Part shown: piece by piece, positions 12,594 through 22,530 of the stretch
Numbering within the stretch: position 1 is the stretch's first letter
Layout of the letters: the number at the start of each line of letters is the position of its first letter
From: Fistulifera solaris
Lineage: Eukaryota > Bacillariophyta > Bacillariophyceae > Naviculales > Stauroneidaceae
Reading direction: 5' to 3'
Length of the DNA stretch: 64,000 bases
Assembly: GCA_030295235.1 (NCBI GenBank)
Contig: AP026158.1
Location: 413,490-477,489, forward strand
Program-made: the position numbers and the translations under genes
The notes under the pieces: generated by a model
Seen by the model: only the letters and a program-made list of their open reading frames with translations
Databases searched by the model: none
What the model was told of the DNA's origin: nothing

Positions 12594-13570
12594 GCGTCGA
12601 TAAGATAGCGGTGTTCGTAAAAGATACTCCGTGGATCATGACTTGAGACTTGAGACTCTTGATTGATTAATTACTGAAAGAGGCCTGTTCTCTGCCTTGA
12701 AAGTATTGTAAGTAGTGTACTTTGGGACAAAGTGACAGAAAACAGATCGAATCTGGCATCTGGCTTCTGAACACTGAACACATTTGAGACTACGTAGTGG
12801 TAGTAGCTTTTGGATCTTGCCTCATGACTCATGACTCATGACTCACTTGCAATAAGCCCAATCTTTTTGCTTTAACTTTTATTAATGTCCCTTAATCGTA
12901 CAGTATGCCTTGTGCATTATTATTATTATTTTGCCTTTTCGTCCAGAGTACCGTACCGGTACTCCTCTCAGTAATTTGTGACGTGATTCAGCTATTTCTC
13001 CGATCTCATGGCTAGACCAGATCAACCATCAACCTATAGCATGGAACACTTTTCTGAGCTCATCATTATTGCATTCCTTATGATGAGGAATACAAAATAG
13101 AGAGACGAAGAACGAGGCTTTACATTTCACTGCGCCCGACCTCTCGAATAGACCGCAGGCATTTTTTTGGAAACCATCCTCAAGCGAAATCTGGCATGGA
13201 GTGTAATGTTTATGTTGTTTATGTTTGATCCTCGAATAGAAGCATCGAAACCGGAGGAATAGAGCGAAACCAGCCGAATGGAACATAGATCGTTTTCTTC
13301 TTTAAACTACCACAATCATTAGGTGAGAATGGCTCAAGGAGTGGTTGCATGGTCACCATGAGGGTCAAATTTAACACCAAACGCACGCTTTTCTGAAAAC
13401 AAGTCGCCGATTTTCATGGAACGGCATTGATAACCCCTGTTTCAATTTGGAGCCAGTGGTTGTTAATAAGAAGAGGATTCTTGACGAAGACTCTTGTTAC
13501 CAATCCATCATTCTCATTTGTTGACGCGTCAAGCTCCTTGAGCTATCACAGCAAAGTAGGGCACGTGGGT
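12594..13570. other. Intergenic between family A members 1 and 2
   Basis: Holds the 5' flank of member 1, including the bZIP-like tandem at 12822-12845 listed separately, and short repeats such as gacttgagacttgag near 12640. No gene is supported. Confidence 0.5.
12822..12845. promoter_or_regulatory. Three tandem bZIP/AP-1-like sites
   Basis: The seven-base word ATGACTC is repeated head to tail, giving three overlapping ATGACTCA(T) boxes. TGACTCA is the core bound by GCN4/AP-1-type bZIP factors in other eukaryotes. The array lies about 230 bases before the first possible ATG of the family A gene at 12593. Functional use is inferred only. Confidence 0.35.
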
Positions 13571-14052
13571 TCACGACAGATAGGAGCAGGAATAGGGTAT
13601 ACACATCCGCTTGGACGGTACCAGTCGATTCACTTGATCCATCTTTTGCCGATACGTTTCGGCCAGTAACTCGGGTGATTTTGGACCAATCTCCTGTCGC
13701 GATTGCTCGGAAAACACCGCTTCATAAATCTGATTTCGCTTCCATCTCGATTTTTTCGTTCCACCAAAACATCCAGTCCCAGAAACGTCTCTACTTCCGT
13801 TTCTTCGAGAGGGCCGTACAAGCGACTTCGACGAATCAATGCCAAATTGCATTCTTTGATGAACTGAATCTCATGTTCGCTGTACCAGATTCGCGTGGGA
13901 TATTCTCGCGCCTCCGTGTCGTCGAACAGAATAACCGACTGTACGGGATTTTCAGAAAAACAAACTCGCTTCTGACAAATTGCTTTACTTTGTTGTAAGG
14001 GCTTTTGAAATGTTGCCAGGCATCGAAAACGTTTTCGGATTGGAAGAACCAT
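13571..14052 (-). CDS. Family A member 2, one-base frameshift
   Basis: About 160 residues after correction, beginning at the ATG at 14052 (MVLPIRKRFRC). The signature is complete: RVCFSENPVQSV, RIWYSEHEIQFIKECN, GPLEETEVETFLGLD, then IYEAVFSEQSRQEI and LLAETYRQKMDQV. The GLD part and the SEQ part lie in different frames; adding one A to the AAAAAA run (13751-13756 on the + strand) joins them. Its ENPVQSV motif is identical to that of member 1 next door, and the spacing of motifs matches, so the two look like tandem duplicates. Function unknown. Confidence 0.75.
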
Positions 14053-14645
14053 CTCTAAGAGTCTTTCGCAGAGATACAAAGTATAGATTATTGAGCTAAA
14101 GCTGGTGAAGCGTATGCAATGCTAGTCGACATATGTTGCCGAATGCAGAAGTTCGCCTTGTGCCAACCACCAATCATTATTTGCTTTGGCAATTGGCGTT
14201 GAAGTGCTTCCTAGTGACAAATCGGAAGCAGATCGGAAGCCGAAGCTTTTTCCTTTCGCGCATGCAACCTGCGAAAACATGAATGCAATCCAAATGTACA
14301 TTGGGGCTTAGTGTCTAGATGTTAGTACCATGGATGTCGGATTTGAATGTGAACGGCGACAGTACCACTAACCAGTGTCGTTCTCCGTACAAGGTGCATC
14401 CGATGCCGGTTGTCTGACCGTCAACTCAAACTTCGTACGACATCATCGATGTCACTTTGATCACGAACGACCTTGCACGAAAAAGAGCTCCATCGAATAC
14501 AAAGTATTCATTCTACTGGTAGACGCGCAGCCCATTTAGAACAGCCAACTATTTGCTTCATGATTTTTCGTTCCTATTATGAGGTTTAGCTATGAGTTAA
14601 TTTTAAAATATGATACATTCAGCTTCGAAAAGATTTTTGGCCGCT
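14053..14645. other. Intergenic between family A members 2 and 3
   Basis: About 590 bases holding the upstream flank of member 2. I see no coding frame with protein-like composition and no repeat. Confidence 0.5.
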
Positions 14646-15170
14646 TCAGGCCACTTGTCTCATTTGCTCTTTGTAGACTTTGGCAATTCGTTCTGCATTC
14701 ACCGTTTTTCGTCTGCTGCTGAGTTTTTGTTGTTCTCGCAAGACGGCTCCGTAAATGGTTTCTCGTTTCGTTTGAATTTTATCTCCATCTAACATACTGT
14801 CCAGTCCCAAGAAAGTGTGATCGTCGGACTCTTCAAAGCCACCATTCTCCTTCAAGTACACAATCAACTGGTTGCGTTTCTTAATGAGTTTCATTTCTTC
14901 CTTACTGTACCAGATATCAGTCTTTTGTTCATATAAAGCAACTTTTCGTACATCGGAGACAGGGTCTTCTTCAAAGGAAACCGATCGAACGAGTCGTCGT
15001 GTCGATGCTTTGCGCATGGGTTTGCGCGGGCTCAATTTGCCCCAAAGCGACTTGTTGGTCGTCGTTGATGAAGCTGTGATCGTAGAGGATTCCGAATCAT
15101 CGGAAGAAATACTGTTGGCCATGGAGGGGCGATGAGATATGGAACGCGTCGGGTAGTTGGAGATCGGCAT
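14646..15170 (-). CDS. Family A member 3 (intact)
   Basis: A clean 174-residue frame from the ATG at 15170. A Ser/Thr-rich N-terminal 50 residues is followed by a basic patch (RRLVRSVSFEEDPVSDV), the WY motif (DIWYSKEEMKLIKKRNQL), the acidic/GL motif (GGFEESDDHTFLGLDS) and the C-terminal helix (IYGAVLREQQKLSS ... IAKVYKEQMRQVA). This is the most complete short version of the family and a good reference for the others. The RSVSF patch looks like a basophilic kinase site, which is inference. No signal peptide or membrane segment is seen. Function unknown. Confidence 0.82.
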   Translation of the reverse strand: MPISNYPTRSISHRPSMANSISSDDSESSTITASSTTTNKSLWGKLSPRKPMRKASTRRLVRSVSFEEDPVSDVRKVALYEQKTDIWYSKEEMKLIKKRNQLIVYLKENGGFEESDDHTFLGLDSMLDGDKIQTKRETIYGAVLREQQKLSSRRKTVNAERIAKVYKEQMRQVA

Positions 15171-15752
15171 GTTGGTTGCGAACTGTGTTTTGGTGGCGGC
15201 TCGAATCGGATTTGTGCGACAATCTTTCTGATGAAGGAGCTTTTGAGCGGGGCACAGGTAAGAATAAATTTAAGCCGACACTTTAAAAATAGGTCCGTAG
15301 AACATTCACGGGAAAACTGTGATGCAATCGAATATTGCATACAAAATTGGCCGAGTTCCCTACTAGATTCTATGGCTTGGTTTTTGAATAAAGTGAACTA
15401 AATCATCGATGTCTTTTACTGTCCCAGTCTAAACAGTAAAATTAATTCGCTCGTTATCTTTGGGGGCTATAGAAAAAACGGGGGCCGCCCAAGCTATCTT
15501 TTTCGATAAGAGTACTTGGTTCCGTATTCAGGAAGATTCGGAACTTTATTCTTCCGAGTTCTCCTCGTTGTTCGGGATTCCGAATATGCCGAACACCGAA
15601 CTGGGAAACATTTTCACGTGTACCTGGTAGTCTTTTAGAAATAGTCACTCTCTCCAAGTACTTCCTTGCAGACACGTGACATTTGGAAGGTCAAGAATGC
15701 CTGAACAGAAAGAGAATACGTCTAAATAAGCAATAAACGGCATGGTTCGAGG

Positions 15753-15941
15753 TATAGTTCGATAAATATCAATATTTGGATGTTTACGAATATCAATATC
15801 GTATTATACGATATAATGATTGATATTAATACCGGCTACCGTCTGTCTTCGCCCGCAAAATATTGCCATTTTAGCGTAAAATGCCTCAAATCCGTAATAT
15901 CGATATTCGTTATTTGGTATTTGAGACAGTGTCGAACGAAA
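15753..15941. mobile_element. MITE copy 1 (degenerate)
   Basis: Begins TATAGTTCGATAAATATC and ends TGTCGAACGAAA, a decayed version of the 12-bp terminal inverted repeat of copy 2. The interior shares long stretches with copy 2, including the run of ATATC/GATAT words and the phrase ctgtcttcgcccgcaaaat. The flanking octamers GTTCGAGG and GTCCAAGG match at six of eight positions, as expected for an aged 8-bp target duplication. It is shorter than copy 2 because part of the right half is missing. It has no coding capacity. Confidence 0.7.
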
Positions 15942-16286
15942 GTCCAAGGATCTTGAGGTTTCATTGGATGCTTTGGAGGGCCTGTTATCAAAAATAAGCC
16001 CACATCCATCAAGACCCAGTACGTGTCTTACGTCATACTTTGAAAGGTTCATGTTCGTGGTTTGTTTTTTAAGCCTTTCCTTGGGTTAATTTTGCACGGT
16101 TCATCCTTTATCCTTTCAATCTTTCGATGGACCGAATTGGATACAAAGTATAGAGAACCAAATGACCAAAGTACAAATACGTAGTATCACACATCACATA
16201 GCACATAGCACATAGCTGTATTAGTTGTATGCAAGGGCCCTAAACTCAATGACTCTATGTGTTCTATGTAGACGGGTACAAATACC

Positions 16287-16550
16287 TATAGTTCGACAAA
16301 TATCGATATTTCGATTTTTACGAATATCAATATCGTATTATACGATATAATCACCGATATTAATATCGGCGACCGCCTGTCTTCGCCCGCAAAATACAGC
16401 CATTTTAGCGTAAAATGCCACAAACCCGTCTGTCAGGCGTACGAATATCGACAAATATCGATATTGGGAAAAATGGCTCTGATATAATACGTTATTATAA
16501 CGTGAATATCGGTATTCGTTATTTGTTATTTTAGAGCGTGTCGAACTATA
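16287..16550. mobile_element. MITE copy 2, 12-bp TIR and 8-bp target duplication
   Basis: A 264-bp element with perfect 12-bp terminal inverted repeats (TATAGTTCGACA at 16287-16298, TGTCGAACTATA at 16539-16550), flanked by identical CAAATACC octamers (16279-16286 and 16551-16558). Eight-base target duplications are typical of hAT-superfamily elements. The interior is non-coding and rich in small palindromes built on GATATT/AATATC. A hAT origin is inferred from duplication size only; the autonomous partner is not in this window. Confidence 0.85.
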
Positions 16551-17461
16551 CAAATACCAGCTACGTTTTGTTTTATTTGACATTCGCGGGTCGCGGGGAT
16601 ACACGTGAGTGCTTGAAATTTCTGGCGAATGGCGAATGAAACGATCATGAATCACGTATATCCTTGAAACACATGGTCGACCCAGAGTGCAACGGAACTT
16701 GTTCTCGTGTTTTTGATTTTTTCCGCGATTCTTGAAAATAAGTTGTATCGAGGTAGTTCAAGTAATAAAGATGTTGCGTTGGCCTACGTCTCATCCCTAA
16801 CCTTTTCTTACTCCATCAGATTTTGACGTCATCTCCACGTCAACCGACACCTGTCTTGCTTTAGTCTTGGAAACACGGGAATAAGCAAAGGTTTTACACT
16901 TGCAGGAATCTTCGTTGTTCCTAGCGAATCCTCCCGGATCCGCCCGTCAAATAGAATGACACATCTTAAGCTCGTAATTTTCGTTTCGTAGTTGCCCTTA
17001 TCGTAGGGTAGGTGGCAGTGACAAATAACGAGTTAGTGTAGGAACTATGAGTCTCGCCTTATTGATCCGTTCATGTCAATTGGCTTTGGCCTTCGGACTT
17101 GTTTCACGACCAGCAAGCTACTGATGCTAGGATGAGCGTTACAGCCCATTGACCTATTGATGTATTGATTGCCCACTCTTGATGACTTGTGCCAGCTCTT
17201 TGACCATGAAAGAAAGAGAGTTGCAATTTCTGCCAAATGAGTTTCCCACTTCTTTCCCGACTAGCTACGAATATACTAACATTAAAGAAAACATCGAACA
17301 CAATCTGGAAATAGACGCTTGACCGTACTTTAGAAAATATTACATTGGCTTGAAAAAGTAGATATAAACGAAAAAGTGATCGTTACTTGATCTTGCAAAA
17401 CGAAAATTTCTCTAGCAAGGAACTGATGGCGCGTTCACATTCTTGTTACTGTAAAAATAAA

Positions 17462-17944
17462 TTAAAATGTTTCGAAGCAACTCATATCACAATTGATAGG
17501 ATTGGCTTGTGGCGCTTGGGAAAAACATTGAAATTGTTGCATCTGCTCTTCTTGCTGACGCCGGATTTGTAGTTGAAGTTGTGCCTTTGCAATTTTTCGT
17601 TGCAACTCTTTGCGAAGATGCTTCTCTAACCCCGAGAAAGTACACTTATCAGACTCCTCAAACGTTCCGTTGAGTCGTTCATTAAATGCTTGCAGAATAT
17701 CTTTGTGAATGCTTTGGTAATCTTCGCGAGTATACCAAACATCCGCCTTATTTTCGATGCGTTCGATAAAAAATAACGCCGTCTCATTGTCGTTGAAGGA
17801 GACGGATCGCCTTCGGGTCGTTTTTTGTCGCTTGTGTTGCCTATCCATCAGCTGGTCATTGTGCAAAGCGTATAATTGCAGATATAAAGTCAACGCATGA
17901 ACGCTATCGGCTTGACCTTGATTCATTGTCAGTAGCGTATTCAT
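17462..17944 (-). CDS. Family A member 4 (intact)
   Basis: A clean 160-residue frame from the ATG at 17944. The signature is SVSFNDNETALFFIERIEN, then DVWYTREDYQSIHKDILQ, then GTFEESDKCTFSGLEKHL, followed by a basic, Gln-rich helix (KELQRKIAKAQLQLQIRRQ). A basic stretch, RQHKRQKTTRRRS, directly precedes the VSF motif and could act as a nuclear localisation signal. The usual C-terminal 'AVxxEQ' helix is replaced by the Gln-rich region. No function is known. The next gene downstream on the same strand is family A member 3. Confidence 0.8.
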   Translation of the reverse strand: MNTLLTMNQGQADSVHALTLYLQLYALHNDQLMDRQHKRQKTTRRRSVSFNDNETALFFIERIENKADVWYTREDYQSIHKDILQAFNERLNGTFEESDKCTFSGLEKHLRKELQRKIAKAQLQLQIRRQQEEQMQQFQCFSQAPQANPINCDMSCFETF

Positions 17945-18525
17945 TCTATTTGTTTCTGTTTGAGCTGACGCTTTTTTTGTGATGAAACTTGAGACGCAAT
18001 CAGGGTGACTTGAAAGATAACGATGTAATTTTCATCATCTTTCGTCCTCCACGTTCAGAAACGAGAATTACGTGGTGGCGCTTTTGGCATGTCTCGACAA
18101 GACGAAGAATAAAAGAACGAGAGCGACGTGGCGCAAAAACATAATTACGTCGACGACGAAAACTTATTTCACCTAAAAGACGTAGTCAGAGAGTACAGAT
18201 CGATTGGACGCGAAGAAAGAAGGTCGGCGGTAGCATTCCAAGTAACACCACATGACGTGGACATTTTGTGTTGAAGTTTCGAATGAATCATATTGAAAAG
18301 AATAGGTAGATCGGACTCAGTACTAAATATCCCCATCTGTAATCTGTAATTCGATACGACATCCATCTCATCCGTCAAGTCGAGTTCTTTGACTAAAGGT
18401 GGCTCTTTGATCTTCTTCTGGAGTTTAATTGTCAGGTCTCATGGGTTCCTGCCAGATTTTTTGTTCGAATTCATCCGTTGGATGGAGCAAAACAACTTTC
18501 TTTCTTATGTTATTGATTATGGGTC
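17945..18525. other. Intergenic, GFAT 3' end to family A member 4
   Basis: About 580 bases holding the 3' flank of GFAT and the 5' flank of member 4. No additional gene is supported. Confidence 0.5.
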
Positions 18526-21099
18526 TTACAAATCCTTCGACATGTGACGCGGTGAATCGGGGTTGATCCCTCTGTTGGTGAAGCATAGAGGATAATTGAG
18601 TGTGAGTTAGATGATACAATTCCAGGAAGCGATTCCATCAACTATGCGTACCGCACTTTCGCCAACTCGTAAGCCAACAATTGGAGCGGCACGACTGCAC
18701 CGAGAGCCGTCAAAGGACCGTTGCTAGGAATAACAATCGGATTGTCATCGAGACCGGCCGCCAATTCCGGCTTGTCCGTAATGACAATGACTTGTCCACC
18801 ACGCGATTTGATTTCCATTCCCGTGTTGCGCACACTTTGGCGGTGTTGATCATCCAAAAGAATCAAGACAACGGGCGTTCCAGCGACATTCTTTTTCTTG
18901 GTAGTTTTCATTCGTTCCGTCTTCTTGCGTTTCCCTTGAACCATCCGGGTTTTCAGACGTTGACGGTACATGATAGGCGGCTCCACCAGTGCCAAACTTG
19001 CATGCTTGAATGAAGACGCACTCAAACCTTCAGCATGGAGAGAAGCTAATTCTTGAAATTTGAAAGCTCCCTCACGCGCAACAGGTTCCGCAAATCCTTT
19101 TCCAAGAACAAAGCACGTGTCCGTAAACTCCAGCGCAGCCGCAAGCTCTTTGCATCGTTCGTGTGCTTTAAGTGCCATACCAAATGCCATGGGCAGACGC
19201 AACAAACTCTCTTTGAGTGCCTCCACATCAAGAGTAGCAAGACGAGACTTGGTTGAAGCATCCTCCTCTTCCTTAGTTTGACGAAACCACAAAGCTAGTA
19301 ACGCCAAAGAGGTCACCTCGCTGACAAATGACTTTGTACTTACAGCCGAGCGTTCCCGTCCAGCATGACAGTATACACCCACTTTCGTGGTGCGTGCCAG
19401 AGTGCTTCCGACCGAGTTGGTGACACTTATGCAAGGCACACCCATGCGAGTCAATGCTAGATCACTGACCCGCAAGGCTTCTTTACGTTCACCCGACTCA
19501 CTGACAACACAGCAGCCCATAGTATGAACGGGGACATCGTGGGGAAAGTCATGATAGTCGGTATCGACCGCATCTAAAGCACGAACGGTATTCAATGCCG
19601 CTATTTGTTTCATCAATAACTCTCCGTACCGCGCCGCGTGCAAGCTACTAGAAACTCCACTGAGAATTAAATGCTTGACGTGCTTCCACTGATCACGATG
19701 GGCATCCATCCCACCCAACAAAATTTTCCCCGTCCCACTCAAGCGGCCACCAAATCCCAAGGCTCGACCGATGGCTTCGGGCTGCTCATAAATCTCTTTC
19801 AAGGTCCAATCTGGATACGGTTCTGGAATTGTATTCGCTTGAAAGTCGTCATCTTGGTGGGAATCGTCCAAGGCTTCGACCCGCAAACTACTCCACGACT
19901 CGAGAATGGGCCCACTCGCTCGAATGACGCCCACTTCTCCATCTTTCAAGTCGACAAACGTTTGTGTGAATCGACGAAAGACATTGATTTCGGAGGCCAC
20001 GTAGGTGACGGGCTGCGACCGCGTACTGGACGACAATTCGGCACCGCCCGTCGAGGTCATGCCAATGACCAAAGGACTGCCGTGTGCGGCCACGACCAAT
20101 TCATCCGGTACATCTTGGCACATGACGACAAGTCCCCAAGTTCCATCACATTTGCGCAACGCTTTTTCTGTCGCTGCTTTCAATAGATGAGGAGTCGACG
20201 ATGGATCGTTTTGCTTTTGGAGTTTTTGATAATAGTAATCAATCAATTTCGCCATGACTTCTGTATCCGTCTCCGTTTCAAAGACGTGTCCATATCCTTG
20301 CAATTGCTTGCGCAATAGACGAGCATTGTGCAAGACACCATTGTGCACTACGGCAATCTTTCCGGACCGAATTGGATGCGCATTTTGATCCGAACGGGTT
20401 CCGTGCGTCGCCCACCGCGTATGCGCCATCCCGACCGGACCTTTCGCAGCTTGCGAATGTTGTTGCACTAATGCAATAACTTGTTCCGGGCTTAATACCG
20501 CATCGCCCGAACCGAATTTTGTCATGTTCTGAATTTTGAAGAGCACAACGAAAATGAGTGAGCCAGCAACAAAAAGAGAGGAAATGATAGTACACACACT
20601 GGAGACGCACCATGGTATGATCTTCCGAGACTGTCACTAAGCCGGCACTATCACATCCCCGTGCTTTTAAAATATCCAAGCCTTCTAGCAAAAAGTTTCT
20701 ATGCAATTGAGATGACAATAAAGGAAAGAGAGTCAGTCAAACTGGAGGTAAAGAAGAATATCGGCGCAAAAATACGTCTCGGGATGACACAAGAATCACA
20801 CAGATCTCACGATACTGCAGACCTTTTGCAGTCCCTGGCAAAAGAAAATGATTCACTTACCTCGCATCGTAGGAACCGGATCCTACGACCGCCGCAATTC
20901 CGGAACATTTTGTTTTGGAGTTTTCGTTGTTTGTTTCCATCGCGGCAATCGCCACCGTAGCCGCTATTGCCGCCGTTCCCCATAATAAACTGTTGTTCGT
21001 GTCAAAATTCGAATTCAATGCAGTGGAAGAAGCGGTTCGTTTCCACAAAAAAGCATATTTTCGGGTCCACATCGTTCGGGAGCGCAGCAAAGGAATCAT
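18526..21099 (-). CDS. GFAT: Glutamine:fructose-6-phosphate aminotransferase (GFAT/GlmS)
   Basis: Makes glucosamine-6-phosphate from fructose-6-phosphate and glutamine, the first step towards UDP-GlcNAc and chitin. Four exons: 21099-20861, 20698-20611, 20528-18652 and 18571-18526, 749 residues in frame. An N-terminal extension with a hydrophobic stretch (SLLWGTAAIAATVAIAA) precedes the glutaminase domain (CSGIAAVVG, RGCDSAG, MAHTRWATHG, AVVHNGVLHN, TDTEVMAKLI). Two SIS domains follow. The 14-residue last exon GINPDSPRHMSKDL supplies the family C-terminus with the catalytic-type lysine; without it the frame would stop at KVRYA. Odd features: the residue before GI is Ser with Cys one position earlier, and a lysine-rich loop of about 30 residues sits in the second SIS domain (RMVQGKRKKTERMK). 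The extension suggests targeting to an organelle or endomembrane and processing, which is inference. Confidence 0.93.
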
Positions 21100-22038
21100 G
21101 TTGATTTGTTGTGTTTTTCGTCCGTCGTTCGTAGAAATCAATCGTTGGAAGCCCTTTCTGAGATCCCTTTCTCTCAATTTAAGACAATAATAGATAAAGT
21201 AAAATCAAAACAAAGAAAACAAATTGCAGGCGACGGATAATACAATGTTACATTTTGAAATGCAACCAAATGTGCATCTTCGGCCTCGTCGCTCTCATCG
21301 AACAAAAATGCATACCTGGTATGACCCGCGATCTTTCGTTGAGTCTCATACAAAGTGTACTACGACCATGCCGGGAAGCACAGTTTTGGAGAGACGGCGA
21401 CACTCTGGGAGCCTTTGGCTCGTGCGTTCAGTCACGAATGGAAACGGGACGAGGAGCATGACACTAGTTCGACACCCCGTCAAATTTCAATTACTCCGTA
21501 CTACCAGTACGTACGTACTAACGAAAATAATACGAGACACTGTCCACAATATCGATATTTGCCGATATTCGTACGCCTGACAGACGGCTTGAACGCTTTT
21601 TAGGCATGAATGGGTCATGTCACGGACGAAGACAGACGGTTAAAATATATACTCCGTAGTATAATACGATACTTTATATCCTAATATCTAATATTTATTC
21701 CTAATTTCCTACAGTCGGAATGTAATTTTGACATTCGACTGAATTTTCCATTTTGTTCGCAAAAATCCAATTATCGAGAATTTGTCGAACTATAAGCATG
21801 ACTGAGCCGGGGGTAGTCTAAAGAAAGTAAAAAAAAGAACCTCTTTTGACGAAAAGCCAATGGCGGATAAAACCAACGTCCGCCTACTGCGATTCTTCGC
21901 CTTGTACCTCTTAGTGTTGCAACCAATACGTAGAATGTTACTATCATTTCATAAATAGCTGAGATATAATGGTAGGCTCGGCTAATATGCTTTTACATGC
22001 TTGATTCTTAAAATTGCGAAACATGATTCCACTGCTCA
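21100..22038. other. Intergenic 5' of GFAT, with MITE copy 3
   Basis: Contains the GFAT 5' flank and MITE copy 3 (21463-21794). Two TACTCCGTA motifs lie inside the MITE. No protein gene is supported. Confidence 0.5.
21463..21794. mobile_element. MITE copy 3, inverted, with perfect 8-bp target duplication
   Basis: Flanked by identical AGCATGAC octamers (21455-21462 and 21795-21802). The ends are ACTAGTTCGACA and TGTCGAACTATA, matching the copy 2 terminal repeat at 10 and 12 of 12 positions. The interior around 21548-21590 is the reverse complement of the copy 2 interior (it includes ttcgtacgcctgacagacgg), so this copy sits in the opposite orientation. Part of the interior is unrelated to copies 1 and 2. 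Non-coding. Confidence 0.85.
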
Positions 22039-22530
22039 TCATGCTACTGTCGATAGGCAAAAGTTTTCCATGGTCTTTTGGTAGACCACTCGTAATGAGT
22101 CGGAATCGACGCGTCCGTAGGTATTGTATTGTCGCACTTGTTCCGTCAAGACGGCATCCAATACAAGGTGTTTGATCGACTTTTGGTTCGTCCATGCGGA
22201 CCACACGAATTTGTCTAGTCCGTGGTACGTATGATGGTCCGATTCTTCCAACAGGCGACCCTGTTGGGCCAAATAAATAATTTGTTTCGCCTGTTGTTTC
22301 AACAATCGGATTTCTTCTTTCGAATACCAAATGGATTGTGAGTCGGCGTGTCGTTCGACGTCGTAAACAAAAGCATCCTGAAAGAAAGTGACGCCCCTTC
22401 TTCGTTTCTTGTGGCGGGGTGGGGTGAAGTCGCAATGCGTGCTTTTTAAAGACGATGTTGTGGAGGTCGTCGATGACACATCGTCCCAGACGCAAGCTTG
22501 CTCATACAGAGAATCAAAAATGTGTTTCAT
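22039..22530 (-). CDS. Family A member 5 (intact)
   Basis: A clean 163-residue frame from the ATG at 22530. The signature is RGVTFFQDAFVYDVERH, then SIWYSKEEIRLLKQQAKQI, then GRLLEESDHHTYHGLDKF, then LVLDAVLTEQVRQYN and LRVVYQKTMENF. The basic run RHKKRRRG just before VTF resembles a nuclear localisation signal. Of all copies here this one has the clearest C-terminal AVLxEQ helix after members 1 and 3. Function unknown. Confidence 0.8.
   Translation of the reverse strand: MKHIFDSLYEQACVWDDVSSTTSTTSSLKSTHCDFTPPRHKKRRRGVTFFQDAFVYDVERHADSQSIWYSKEEIRLLKQQAKQIIYLAQQGRLLEESDHHTYHGLDKFVWSAWTNQKSIKHLVLDAVLTEQVRQYNTYGRVDSDSLRVVYQKTMENFCLSTVA

Larger units (their letters stand above)
15171..17461. other. 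2.3-kb intergenic block with two MITE copies
   Basis: Contains the two MITE copies listed separately (15753-15941 and 16287-16550) and AT-rich unique sequence. The words atcacacatcacatagcacatagcacatag near 16190 form a short degenerate tandem. No protein gene is supported here. Confidence 0.55.
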
